In this document: in pieces, positions 1 through 9,492 of the stretch | Numbering within the stretch: position 1 is the first letter of the stretch | Layout of the letters: each line of letters opens with the position of its first letter | Source of the DNA: Pirellulales bacterium | GTDB lineage: Bacteria; Planctomycetota; Planctomycetia; Pirellulales; Lacipirellulaceae | NCBI GenBank assembly: GCA_028279215.1 | Contig: JANQOF010000025.1 | Location: forward strand, 45,497 to 109,496 | Length of the DNA stretch: 64,000 nucleotides | Direction: 5' to 3' | The notes under the pieces: generated by a model | What the model was told of the DNA's origin: nothing | Database searches by the model: none | What the model saw: the letters and a program-made list of their open reading frames with translations, nothing else | Position numbers and translations under genes: made by a program

Positions 1-1159
1 CACGGTCCAAGAGATCCCCGCCGCGATTGGGATCGGCCAAGCGAATGAGGCCAACGCCGAGTTCGATCTCCATCGGATCAATGGTTAAGTAGTCCTCAAC
101 GCGCTCGTCTTGCGGCGCCGCCGCCGACTCACGCTGGGCTTCGGCTTCCTGTACCATGCGCGATTTCTCTCTCTTGGTCAGCATGTGCGACATTCCAAGG
201 CACGCCAGACCCAACGTCAATAGCGGCATTCGGGGCAAGCTTGTGAATACCAGTACCGCCAAGAACCCGCCCGCGACCGCGAGCGCCTGAGGACGCGCGA
301 ACAGTTGGTCGAGGAACTGTTGTGGCATGTTAGTTTTCTTAGTGCTCCTAGTCACCAACAAGCCAGCAGCCAGCGAAATCAGAAATGCTGGCACTTGGCT
401 GACGAGGCCATCGCCGATGGTTAGCCGGGTGAACAAGCTCCCGGCTTCGGAAATCGGCATACCGAGTTCGACCATACCAATGATCAGTCCGCCGACAATG
501 TTGATGACAGTGATCACGATGCCCGCAATCGCATCGCCACGAACGAACTTGCTAGCACCGTCCATTGCCCCATAGAAGTCAGCCTGCTGTGTGATTTCCT
601 CGCGGCGCCGTTGGGCTTCTTTTTCGTCGATGATCCCCGCGTTCAGGTCGGCGTCGATTGCCATCTGCTTGCCAGGCATCCCATCCAAGGCAAACCTTGC
701 TGCCACCTCGCTAATGCGGGTTGCGCCCTTGGTGATTACCACGAACTGAATGACCACAATAATCACGAAGATGATCAAACCAACGACGATCTTTCCATCA
801 CCCTGTCCGCCAGCAACAAAGTCGGCGAATGCGTTGATCACACCGCCTGCCGCCTCCAGCTTGTCGGTGCCGGCACGGGTGAGAATCAATCGGGTGGTGG
901 CGACGTTCAGCACCAGGCGGGCCAATGTTGTCGCCAGAAGCAAAGATGGGAAGATGCTGAATTCCAACGGCGAGCGCACGTAAATAGTCGTAAGCAGCAC
1001 GATCACGGCAACGGTAATATTGCCGGCCAGAAGTACATCCATCAGTGCCGGTGGCAAGGGCACCATGATCACCAGCACGCTGGCGATAAACGCAAGCGGC
1101 AAGATGAGTTCTTGTGCCCGGTTGAGCCAAGCTGGCTTTGATGCGATGTCGACAGCCAT
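1..1159 (-). CDS. flhA: Flagellar export gate protein FlhA, N-terminal part (3' end cut by window)
   Basis: Reading the minus strand from the ATG at 1159 gives about 386 residues with no stop before the window edge. The sequence starts MAVDIASKPAWLNRAQELIL and continues with a chain of hydrophobic helices. It includes the FlhA-family stretch TTIYVRSPLEFSIFPSLLL, then the loop DGMPGKQMAIDADLNAGIID, which is the FHIPEP signature region. FlhA is the large inner-membrane component of the flagellar type III export gate; its cytoplasmic domain, outside this window, receives substrates and chaperones. The gene points away from the main flagellar run, whose last gene is flhB 26 kb to the right. In many bacteria flhA follows flhB directly, so this is a displaced, inverted copy position. 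I see no frameshift in the visible part. Confidence 0.95.
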   Translation of the reverse strand, partial: MAVDIASKPAWLNRAQELILPLAFIASVLVIMVPLPPALMDVLLAGNITVAVIVLLTTIYVRSPLEFSIFPSLLLATTLARLVLNVATTRLILTRAGTDKLEAAGGVINAFADFVAGGQGDGKIVVGLIIFVIIVVIQFVVITKGATRISEVAARFALDGMPGKQMAIDADLNAGIIDEKEAQRRREEITQQADFYGAMDGASKFVRGDAIAGIVITVINIVGGLIIGMVELGMPISEAGSLFTRLTIGDGLVSQVPAFLISLAAGLLVTRSTKKTNMPQQFLDQLFARPQALAVAGGFLAVLVFTSLPRMPLLTLGLACLGMSHMLTKREKSRMVQEAEAQRESAAAPQDERVEDYLTIDPMEIELGVGLIRLADPNRGGDLLDR

Positions 1160-2427
<1,268 letters not shown>

Positions 2428-2487
2428 CGACGTAGGCTCGCGCACTGCCGTGCTAGCACCTATTGAAACAGCGGAGTATGGGCGGCG

Positions 2488-2516
2488 TTGACACTCACCC
2501 CAAGGTTCGATTAGAG
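2488..2516 (+). promoter_or_regulatory. Weak sigma-70-like promoter candidate upstream of the hydrolase gene
   Basis: A perfect TTGACA lies at 2488-2493. After a 17-bp spacer comes TTAGAG, a poor -10. The -35 match is exact but the -10 is weak, so this is only a candidate for transcription of the gene starting at 2633. Confidence 0.22.
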
Positions 2517-2632
2517 TCGGCAAGGTATTGCTCAGGGCGGTTGCAGCGGTTCCGAGAAACTGTCGGGGCCAGGAGATTCATCGCCGCAGGACCGATACAA
2601 ACACCTCAACAGCACCCGCGAGATTTTTCACT

Positions 2633-3379
2633 ATGAATCGACTTGCGGTTCCCGCAGCAAGTTCCACACCTTGGCAGAGCATCATTCCAGAGACCCCAGC
2701 ATCGGGCATCGGTTTGGCTCTCGCCGAGCGTCATCCCCACAAGATTGCCGACGCACCGGTTGCGACCTTCTTGCCGCTAAACTACGAGCCAGGCTATGCC
2801 TATCCGCTAGTCGTTTGGCTTCACGATTCGGGCGGTAGCGAGCGACATCTACCGCAGGTGATGCAGCATCTGAGCACGCAGAACTACGTGGCGGTGGCAC
2901 CACGTGCTTTGGGCGAATCCCTCGGTTCAATGCCCGGATACCGCTGGATGCAACAACCCGATGCTATTTTCGCCGCCAACGAGGCAGTGAGCGATGCGAT
3001 CGATGTCGCCAAAGAGCACTTTAGCATTCACAACGACAGGGTGTTCCTAGTCGGGCACGGGGATGGTGGCAGCATGGCGGTGCGTCTCGCGACATTGTCT
3101 CCTGAGCGATTTGCTGGCGTCGCCACCATTAACGGGCGACTACCGCAACGCCACGCGCTGATGCGAAATCTCAACTGCTTGCGACAGTTCCCTTTCTTTG
3201 TTGCTTCCGCCCGTAATCACCATACCTACCTAGAACATCAGGTCTGCAGTGACCTACGCCTCTTGCACTCTGCGGGTTGCGGAGTCGCGTTGCGTCAGTA
3301 CCCTGGCAGCGACGATCTGACCACTTGCATGCTGGACGACGTCAACCGCTGGTTGATGGATCAGGTTTGCGGTGCCTAA
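2633..3379 (+). CDS. Alpha/beta-hydrolase-fold protein, carboxylesterase/PHB-depolymerase-like, nucleophile serine missing
   Basis: A 248-residue protein with the layout of the phospholipase/carboxylesterase branch: the strand and oxyanion-loop region YPLVVWLHDSGGSERHL at about residues 59-75, then a nucleophile elbow region VFLVGHGDGGSMAVRLA. At the elbow, G141-H142-G143-D144-G145 replaces the usual G-x-S-x-G, so the expected catalytic serine is glycine. A serine follows at residue 147. A later SDDLTTCML segment resembles the usual acid/histidine region but shows no obvious catalytic histidine. It may be a non-catalytic binding protein or a family that uses another nucleophile; I do not know its substrate. 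An in-frame start exists at 2528. I chose ATG 2633 because the upstream extension has no family resemblance. It sits between mdh and a TPR gene with no overlap. Confidence 0.7.
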   Translation: MNRLAVPAASSTPWQSIIPETPASGIGLALAERHPHKIADAPVATFLPLNYEPGYAYPLVVWLHDSGGSERHLPQVMQHLSTQNYVAVAPRALGESLGSMPGYRWMQQPDAIFAANEAVSDAIDVAKEHFSIHNDRVFLVGHGDGGSMAVRLATLSPERFAGVATINGRLPQRHALMRNLNCLRQFPFFVASARNHHTYLEHQVCSDLRLLHSAGCGVALRQYPGSDDLTTCMLDDVNRWLMDQVCGA

Positions 3380-3530
3380 ACTCGCGACGACGGCGTGCTC
3401 ATGCTAGCACCCGCCGCTAGCCTGCGTTGACGCATATTCTTCGGTTCGATAGAAGACAGTTGGACCAACTGCGCTACCGACTTGCATGGAGGCAAGTCCG
3501 CATGTTGCTCGCCGCTAAGGACTTGGCTCT

Positions 3531-5960
3531 GTGGCAGACGATGTTGCTTCCGCCGCCGATCGTTCGCTGATGGGTCGCCTTCAACGCCTGCGCGATTGGA
3601 TCGGCGGCAGTCGATGGCGCAGCGTGAGCGCCGGCGCGGCGCTATTGGCGTTGGTGATGTCGACCGTAGGGACTTGGCTCTACCTTGCAAAGCTCACCGT
3701 CGCTACGAACGTCCCTACTCTCGAAGGGGCGCTCGATGCATTTGACACGGGCGATCTAGACGAAGCGCGGCTACGTATCGTGCATATGACCCAGAATGGT
3801 TCGCTATCGCCAAACGAGTATGGCGGTCCGCTATTCGTATTGGGAGCCGTAAAGGCAGCCGAAGCCGATGGACAATGGTCTGCCTTGATGCGCCAGAGTC
3901 AGTATCAGATCGCGGCAAAGTACCTGCAGGAAGCTCGCACAGTAGGATTTCCACCGGGACGTGAAGAACAAGGCAACTATCTACTAGGTAAGAGCCTGAT
4001 TGAGAGTGGAGAGAATGCAGCCGGCCTCGAGGTGCTTGAACATACACTGGAACTCTCGGACGGCGACCACGTCGACCTGCACCTGACGCTCGCCACCGCC
4101 TACATACACGCCGATCCTCCGGAATACACGAGTGCGCTTTCTCACCTCGACACCGCACTGGAAAGCCGCAAACTCGAAGGCGAATTCCGGGTGGAGTCAC
4201 TGCTTAGTCGAATCGATTTCCTATCGAAACTGGGGCGCTACAACGAGGCTCGGGCGACGCTTCAGGCCGCTCAGCAAGACGACTTATCTGCAGCGCGAGC
4301 GACATTGGCAGCGGCGAGGATCGATATCGATGAGCTTCGTAACTATCTTGCCCACCAGTTGGATCCCAGCCACCGTCCCGAAAAGCTGTACAAGGCGGTC
4401 GAATCGTCGATTCAGAAATTGGATGCCGTATCTCCTGCCAACGAGATTGCCGATGAGGCGATGTACCTATCGGGCGTCGCCAAAGGTTTGACCGGCTCGA
4501 GCAACCAGGCCATTCGCCAATTCGAGCGAGTTAGAAAGCTGTTCTCTTCTTCACCGGCAGGCATCGCTGCGTCGGTGGCCGAAGGCGACCTCTATCGCGA
4601 AAAGAAACGCAACGACGCACAGGCCCTTACGGCGTATCGACGCAGCCTCTCTTCGCTCGACGTAGCGAGTGCCTATCGCAATCGATATCTGCCTTTACAC
4701 GAGTTGCGTCGACGGATGCTTGCCGCTCACACCGACTTCTTGGTTCGAAACGAATTCGCGGCTGCCTCGACTTTGGTAGAACAACTCAGCAGGCTGCTTG
4801 GAAAAGCGAAGCAAATTGAGCTGCGTGCCAACACGCGTCGAGTTTGGGGTAACTACCTTGTTGGTCAGGCGTCGCATGGGCAACTGAACGCCAAGGCGAT
4901 GAAACGAGAGGGTCGACTGCGCCTTCGTCAAGCAGGCGTCGACTACGAGGAACTCGCTCGCCGCCGATTCGCAACGGCAGACTATCCCGACGCGGTCTGG
5001 ATGAGCGCCGAGAGCTACCTGATGGGGCAAAGCTTCTCCAGTGCCGTGCGAATGCTCAACGAGTACTTACGTAACGAACCGGTACAACGCAACGCACAAG
5101 TCTTGCTGCGACTGGGACAAGCTCATCTAGCTCTAGGCGAGGTAGACGACGGCATACTCGCACTCGAAGAATGCATCGAACTGCATCCGCAAGATGCGGC
5201 CGTATTCCGCGCCCGACTAGACTGTGCCAAAGCCCTTCGCAACAAGAACCAGGTCCGTGAGGCTGAGCAGTTGTTGCTGGCGAACTTGCATGGCAAGCAA
5301 ACTCCGGATAGCACCGAGTGGCGACAGTCGCTTTTTGAACTCGGTCACCTGCTCTACGAGGCCGGTCGCTACGAGGATGCGATCGATCGTTTGGCCGAAG
5401 CTGTCGAGCGCGACATCGGGCCTCGACAGGCTCGGCTGGCCAACTATTTGATTGCCGAATCATATCGTCACGCTGCTGTAGAACCACTAGCAGAATTGGA
5501 AATAGCCAAGACGGCCAACGAACGCGAGGTAAGCACTCGAAGAGTCCAAAGCGGCTTGTACGAAGCGTTGCGGTACTACGAACAGGTGCGTGTCGATATC
5601 GCAAACAGCGAGTCGGTCACGCAACTTGATCGTGCGATGCTTCGCAATTGCTATATGTTCAAGGGGTCCGCGTTATTCGACCTGGGACGCATAGAACGCT
5701 CGCCGCAGCGATTCAAAGCCGCCATCGACGAGTACTCGAACGTCTCAACGCTTTATCAGAACGAACCGTTCGTGTTGGAGACCTTCGTGCAAATCGCCAA
5801 CTGTCAACGTCGCCTGCAGGAACCAATCAAGGCACGACTGAATATCGACCAAGCATTGCAATTGTTGAAACAACTACCTGAGGACGCAGATTTCTTGGCA
5901 TCCACCAATTTCACCCGGAGTCAATGGGAACTGATGCTGACCGAAATGCGCGAATGGTGA
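3531..5960 (+). CDS. Large TPR-repeat membrane-anchored protein of unknown function
   Basis: An 809-residue protein. After a short basic N-terminus (RLQRLRDWIGGSRWR) comes one membrane segment, about residues 34-54 (ALLALVMSTVGTWLYLAKL). The rest is almost entirely helical repeat with tetratricopeptide-like units, for example ALLRLGQ-type and LYEAGRYEDAIDRLAEAVE. This fits a single-pass inner-membrane protein with a long periplasmic scaffold. The start is GTG 3531, with AAGGA at 3517-3521 at good spacing; an internal ATG at 3570 would remove 13 residues and keep the membrane segment. It lies 37 bp before the FlgN-like gene and just upstream of the flagellar regulators, so a role in flagellar or envelope assembly is possible, but the sequence alone does not show it. 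Confidence 0.75.
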   Translation: MADDVASAADRSLMGRLQRLRDWIGGSRWRSVSAGAALLALVMSTVGTWLYLAKLTVATNVPTLEGALDAFDTGDLDEARLRIVHMTQNGSLSPNEYGGPLFVLGAVKAAEADGQWSALMRQSQYQIAAKYLQEARTVGFPPGREEQGNYLLGKSLIESGENAAGLEVLEHTLELSDGDHVDLHLTLATAYIHADPPEYTSALSHLDTALESRKLEGEFRVESLLSRIDFLSKLGRYNEARATLQAAQQDDLSAARATLAAARIDIDELRNYLAHQLDPSHRPEKLYKAVESSIQKLDAVSPANEIADEAMYLSGVAKGLTGSSNQAIRQFERVRKLFSSSPAGIAASVAEGDLYREKKRNDAQALTAYRRSLSSLDVASAYRNRYLPLHELRRRMLAAHTDFLVRNEFAAASTLVEQLSRLLGKAKQIELRANTRRVWGNYLVGQASHGQLNAKAMKREGRLRLRQAGVDYEELARRRFATADYPDAVWMSAESYLMGQSFSSAVRMLNEYLRNEPVQRNAQVLLRLGQAHLALGEVDDGILALEECIELHPQDAAVFRARLDCAKALRNKNQVREAEQLLLANLHGKQTPDSTEWRQSLFELGHLLYEAGRYEDAIDRLAEAVERDIGPRQARLANYLIAESYRHAAVEPLAELEIAKTANEREVSTRRVQSGLYEALRYYEQVRVDIANSESVTQLDRAMLRNCYMFKGSALFDLGRIERSPQRFKAAIDEYSNVSTLYQNEPFVLETFVQIANCQRRLQEPIKARLNIDQALQLLKQLPEDADFLASTNFTRSQWELMLTEMREW

Positions 5961-5997
5961 ACTGCCTTTTCTGGTCGCACAGTATGAATAGCCCGCT

Positions 5998-6489
5998 ATG
6001 AGCACCCTGGCCACCGACAAACTGGCTGAACTGGTTCGCAAGAAGCACCAAGTCTTAACGCAACTGCGTGAGATTGGCCTTCGACAGCAAGCGCTCGTCG
6101 ACCAGTCGGACATAACTCATCTGCTACAGTTGCTAGGAGCTAAGCAACACTTGATTGGCGCACTGCAGACGGTGGAGCGCAGTCTTCGACCGTTTCAATC
6201 GGACGATCCCGAATCCCGAGCCTGGCGGAGCCCCGCGGACCGGGCGGCCTGTGCTGAACGGGCTAACGATTGTCGACGGTTGCTTGACGAAGTGATGCAG
6301 CTTGAGCGCGAACAGGAGGCGCGAATGATCGAGCGGCGAGATCAAGTTGCCGATCGACTCCATCGCGCTGGTACGGCCCATCGGGCGGTTGGCGCCTACG
6401 AACAGCAAGCACGCCAAAACGGCTGGTCGATACAAGACGGCGATCCAGCGACGACCGAGCGACTCGACCTAACCACGGGGGGCAGTTAA
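5998..6489 (+). CDS. FlgN-like flagellar export chaperone candidate
   Basis: A 163-residue, highly charged, fully helical protein without membrane segments. It begins LATDKLAELVRKKHQVLTQL and has a long coiled-coil region around ECAERANDCRRLLDEVMQLEREQEA-type sequence (about residues 80-110). Size, helix content and position before the flagellar regulators match FlgN, the cytosolic chaperone that protects the hook-filament junction proteins FlgK and FlgL before export. FlgN is poorly conserved, so this is based on general character and neighbourhood rather than on a diagnostic motif. It is followed after 14 bp by the histidine kinase gene and is probably co-transcribed with it. Confidence 0.5.
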   Translation: MSTLATDKLAELVRKKHQVLTQLREIGLRQQALVDQSDITHLLQLLGAKQHLIGALQTVERSLRPFQSDDPESRAWRSPADRAACAERANDCRRLLDEVMQLEREQEARMIERRDQVADRLHRAGTAHRAVGAYEQQARQNGWSIQDGDPATTERLDLTTGGS

Positions 6490-6503
6490 GCCACCCATAC
6501 GCT

Positions 6504-7421
6504 ATGCACCATCAAGAACCGCTACTTCAGAAACCACCTGCGCCACCGATCGTACCCGTGCTACGCATCTGCGCAGAGCCTGTGGTAGATCCGACTACGG
6601 TTAGTGGCGACATGTCGCTTGAGACTCTGCTCGACGCCTGGAATAGCGCTACGCTTAGGCTGGAGCAAACGCATACGACACTCCACGCCGAAGTCGCGCG
6701 GCTGAGTGACGAGTTAGAACGGAAGAATCGTGAACTTGCTCGCAAAAATCGGCTCGCCGACCTAGGGCAGATGGCTTCGCATGTCGCCCACGAGGTAAAA
6801 AACAACCTGGTCCCGGTCACCCTTAGTTTGAGTTTGCTACGTCGTCACTTGGCTGGCGACGCACCGGCGCTCGAAACCCTTTCCCAAGTCGAGGCAGGGT
6901 TCCAATCCCTGAATGCTACCGTGAACGATCTTTTGAGCTTCACCGCCCATCGTCAACCACAACCCAATAGTTTTCTGGTCGGCTCACTTGTGGAGGAGGT
7001 GGTCGACTCGCTTGGCCCGCAACTCGAAGCGCAGGCAGTCGACGTCGACATCGACGTGCCACCGAACGCCGTGATGACCGGAGATCGGGAGATGATTCGG
7101 CGGGCGATACTGAATCTTGTGCTCAACGCACTCGACGCAATGCCCGACGGCGGTGCATTGGTAGTCACATCCTACGATGGCCCAACAACGTTCGAATTGG
7201 AAGTGGCCGACAGCGGACCGGGTGTCGCCGAGCAGCATCGCCGCAAGTTGTTCGAGCCGTTCTATAGCACCAAGGACACGGGCACGGGGTTGGGCCTGGC
7301 GATCGTCGAGCACGTAGTCCAGGCCCACGGGGGTACCGTTAGCGTGTCAAACTGCCCAGACGGCGGGGCGGCATTCACGTTACGGTTTCCGCGTAGCTCT
7401 GGAATGGGAGCTGCCGCATGA
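6504..7421 (+). CDS. Sensor histidine kinase, NtrB/FlrB-like, soluble
   Basis: A 305-residue kinase. An N-terminal coiled coil (about residues 50-90, with LSDELERKNRELARKN) is followed by the HisKA H-box MASHVAHEVKNNLVP with H96 as the likely phosphorylated residue. The HATPase domain then shows the N box LVLNALDAMPDGG, the G1 box VADSGPGV and the G2 box GTGLGLAIVEHVV. There is no membrane segment and no PAS or GAF sensor domain, so the input is probably a protein contact in the cytoplasm, as in FlrB/FleS-type flagellar kinases. The stop overlaps the next start by 4 bp (ATGA), which couples it to the response regulator. The position directly before the sigma-54 promoter of flgB supports a flagellar class control role. 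Confidence 0.9.
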   Translation: MHHQEPLLQKPPAPPIVPVLRICAEPVVDPTTVSGDMSLETLLDAWNSATLRLEQTHTTLHAEVARLSDELERKNRELARKNRLADLGQMASHVAHEVKNNLVPVTLSLSLLRRHLAGDAPALETLSQVEAGFQSLNATVNDLLSFTAHRQPQPNSFLVGSLVEEVVDSLGPQLEAQAVDVDIDVPPNAVMTGDREMIRRAILNLVLNALDAMPDGGALVVTSYDGPTTFELEVADSGPGVAEQHRRKLFEPFYSTKDTGTGLGLAIVEHVVQAHGGTVSVSNCPDGGAAFTLRFPRSSGMGAAA

Positions 7422-8794
7422 CCTTGACCGAAGGCGCAACTCGTCTGCTAGTGGTCGACGATCACACACGATCCCGGGAATCGGTTGCCGCCGCGCTGTC
7501 GGCGACTGGCTACGAAGTGCATGCCTGCGCTAGCGCCGTCGAAGGTTTAGCATTCCTGCGCAGCCATGTGTGTCAGGTGGTCGTGACCGACCTACAGATG
7601 CCCGGAATGGACGGGTTGGAGTTCATTCGAGAAATCGAACGACTTGGCCTGCCCGTCGAAGTGCTTATAATCACCGCCCACGCCAGCGTCGCGACCGCCG
7701 TCGAGGCAATGCGGTACGGCGCGTTCGACTATCTTGAAAAACCGTTTGATATTCAGCGACTCGAACACGCCGTTTCTCGCGCCTGCTCTCGGCGCGCCGT
7801 GATGGATGTCGGAGAGGCCACAAGCTCAGGCGAGTGCATGGTTGGCGACAGCCCTGCCATGCAAACGCTGCGGCAACAGATTGAGCGCATTGGGCGCACC
7901 GACGAAACCGTGCTGATTTGCGGCGAGAGTGGCACCGGCAAGGAACTCGTCGCCCGAGCCATTCACAACGCCAGTCGGCGTGCAACGGCCGAGATGGTGA
8001 GCCTTAATTGCCCGGTACTTTCCGAACAGTTAACCGAAAGCGAGTTGTTCGGCCATCGTCGAGGCGCATTTACCGGGGCCGAGTCCGATCGCACCGGGAG
8101 ATTTGAACTAGCCCAGGGCAGCACGTTGCTGCTAGACGAGATTACTGAGATCGACCTCACGTTGCAGGCCAAGCTACTGCGAGTCTTGCAAGAAAGAACA
8201 TTCGAGCCCGTGGGGTCGAGCAATAGCATTGAGGCCGATGTACGCATGCTTGCTTCGACGAACCGCAACCTCCTTGAGGAAGTAGCTGCGGGACGCTTCC
8301 GCGAGGACTTATACTACCGCTTGGCGGTGGTTCCGATCGAGCTACCGCCGCTTCGCAACCGTCGCAGCGACATCCCCCAGCTCGCAGAACATTTCGTTGC
8401 GCAGGCTAACGGGAGGCTTGGTACCCGGCGACAACTATCGACTGATGCGGTCGAGCTGCTTTCGCAGTACGATTGGCCCGGAAACGTCCGCGAACTTCAA
8501 AATGTCGTCACGCGATCGTGCGTACTCACGGAATTCGACGTCATCGCCGCCGCACCGATTCGCGAGTGGCTTTCATCGCACGACGCATCCCAACCATCGG
8601 TTGTTGGGTGGCCTGGGACGGGCGCGACCCTGGCGGAAATGGAAAGACAGGTCATTTTGTCGACCCTCCAACGATTCGATGGACATCGAGCCCGAACCGC
8701 TGAGGCGCTCGGCATCGGCGTGCGGACGCTCAGTGGCAAATTGCGCGACTACGGAGTACCCCCGCGAGAAAAACGACTCATGAACGTTGCCTAA
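7418..8794 (+). CDS. Sigma-54-dependent response regulator, FlrC/AtoC-like flagellar activator
   Basis: A 458-residue NtrC-family activator. The receiver domain (about 8-120) has phosphoacceptor D58 in VVTDLQMPGMDG, the T/A of IITAHAS, and K in YLEKPFD. The AAA+ domain (about 145-375) has Walker A GESGTGKE, the sigma-54-contacting loop GAFTGA, Walker B LLLDEI and the arginine region LPPLRNRRSDI. The Fis-type helix-turn-helix lies at the end (TAEALGIGVRTLSGKLRDYG). It should hydrolyse ATP to remodel RNA polymerase-sigma-54 at promoters such as the one at 8961-8976, 170 bp downstream of its own stop. Two matched dyads between its stop and that promoter are its probable binding sites. Confidence 0.93.
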   Translation: MTLTEGATRLLVVDDHTRSRESVAAALSATGYEVHACASAVEGLAFLRSHVCQVVVTDLQMPGMDGLEFIREIERLGLPVEVLIITAHASVATAVEAMRYGAFDYLEKPFDIQRLEHAVSRACSRRAVMDVGEATSSGECMVGDSPAMQTLRQQIERIGRTDETVLICGESGTGKELVARAIHNASRRATAEMVSLNCPVLSEQLTESELFGHRRGAFTGAESDRTGRFELAQGSTLLLDEITEIDLTLQAKLLRVLQERTFEPVGSSNSIEADVRMLASTNRNLLEEVAAGRFREDLYYRLAVVPIELPPLRNRRSDIPQLAEHFVAQANGRLGTRRQLSTDAVELLSQYDWPGNVRELQNVVTRSCVLTEFDVIAAAPIREWLSSHDASQPSVVGWPGTGATLAEMERQVILSTLQRFDGHRARTAEALGIGVRTLSGKLRDYGVPPREKRLMNVA

Positions 8795-8803
8795 TCGAGC
8801 GCT

Positions 8804-8843
8804 AGCGGCAACCGTTGCCGCTGGCGTCGGCAGAAACTGCCGA
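8804..8843. promoter_or_regulatory. Tandem dyad enhancer candidate for the sigma-54 activator
   Basis: Two inverted repeats of the same design lie here. The first is AGCGGCAAC-C-GTTGCCGCT at 8804-8822; the second is TCGGCAG-AAA-CTGCCGA at 8827-8843. Both reduce to CGGCAR-N3-YTGCCG, and their centres (8813 and 8835) are 22 bp apart, two helical turns. They lie about 120-155 bp upstream of the -24/-12 promoter and just after the activator gene. That is the arrangement of NtrC-type upstream activating sequences. A terminator role for the first hairpin is less likely because no T tract follows. Confidence 0.6.
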
Positions 8844-8960
8844 TGGTCGCTATGAACTGATGAAGCTATCAAAGTGCTTGTCGAGTGCAAGCGAGGTAAA
8901 TGGCGTGAATTGCGGGTCTTGTTGGCCCAGGCCTATACGAACCAGCTGTGTAATTCAAGT

Positions 8961-8976
8961 TGGCACACCCGTTGCA
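8961..8976 (+). promoter_or_regulatory. Sigma-54 (-24/-12) promoter of the flagellar operon
   Basis: TGGCAC at 8961-8966, five bases, then TTGCA at 8972-8976 is a full match to the sigma-54 consensus TGGCAC-N5-TTGCA. Transcription should start about 12 bp further on, near 8988, giving a leader of about 40 nt before the flgB start at 9030. It follows a sigma-54 activator gene and precedes basal-body genes, which makes the assignment strong. Confidence 0.9.
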
Positions 8977-9029
8977 AACGGACTTCGACTGGCCACGACA
9001 ACGTAGCCTGCTAGCAAAGGAGTAGCTAA

Positions 9030-9461
9030 ATGCTGCCTTCGATACTGAATAACTCGACGCTACCAGTGCTAGAGCAGGCAGTCAGCTTCACACAAGCTCG
9101 GCATGGTGTATTGGCAGGCAACATTGCCAACATCGATACACCCGGCTACAAGACGCGGGACTTATCGCCTGAACTGTTTCAAGACAGCTTGAAACGGGCC
9201 CTAGAGAACCGCGAGAAGCCATCGTCGCAAGAAGTGTCGCCCGGACTCCTCGAGGCCACTGACCAGTCGCGCGAGATCGATTCGTTTTCCGAGGTTCGAG
9301 AATCGGTGAAACACATACTGTACCACGACCAGAGTGACGTGAGCCTGGAAGCGCAAGTAACTGAGCTGGCGAAGAACCAAACCACGCACAGCATGGCTAT
9401 CAGCTTACTTACACAGCAGTTTCGATTACTGGAAGCGGCGATTAGCGAACGCGTTGCTTAA
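9030..9461 (+). CDS. flgB: Flagellar basal-body proximal rod protein FlgB
   Basis: A 143-residue rod protein exported by the flagellar type III system and assembled in the periplasm as part of the proximal rod. The N-terminal conserved segment LAGNIANIDTPGYKTRDL is the flagellar rod/hook family signature, and the C-terminal helix ends with the amphipathic stretch AISLLTQQFRLLEAAI that packs into the rod. The start ATG 9030 has a strong Shine-Dalgarno sequence, AAAGGAG, at 9016-9022. It is the first gene behind the sigma-54 promoter. Confidence 0.95.
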   Translation: MLPSILNNSTLPVLEQAVSFTQARHGVLAGNIANIDTPGYKTRDLSPELFQDSLKRALENREKPSSQEVSPGLLEATDQSREIDSFSEVRESVKHILYHDQSDVSLEAQVTELAKNQTTHSMAISLLTQQFRLLEAAISERVA

Positions 9462-9492
9462 CCGCCAAATCACCTCTACAGGGTAGTGAAAC

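Noticed and set aside
3455..3495. A minus-strand stretch resembling a tRNA D-arm (GTAGCGCAGTTGGT)
   Set aside because: The D stem cannot close and no acceptor, anticodon or T arms follow in the right spacing, so it is a chance match.
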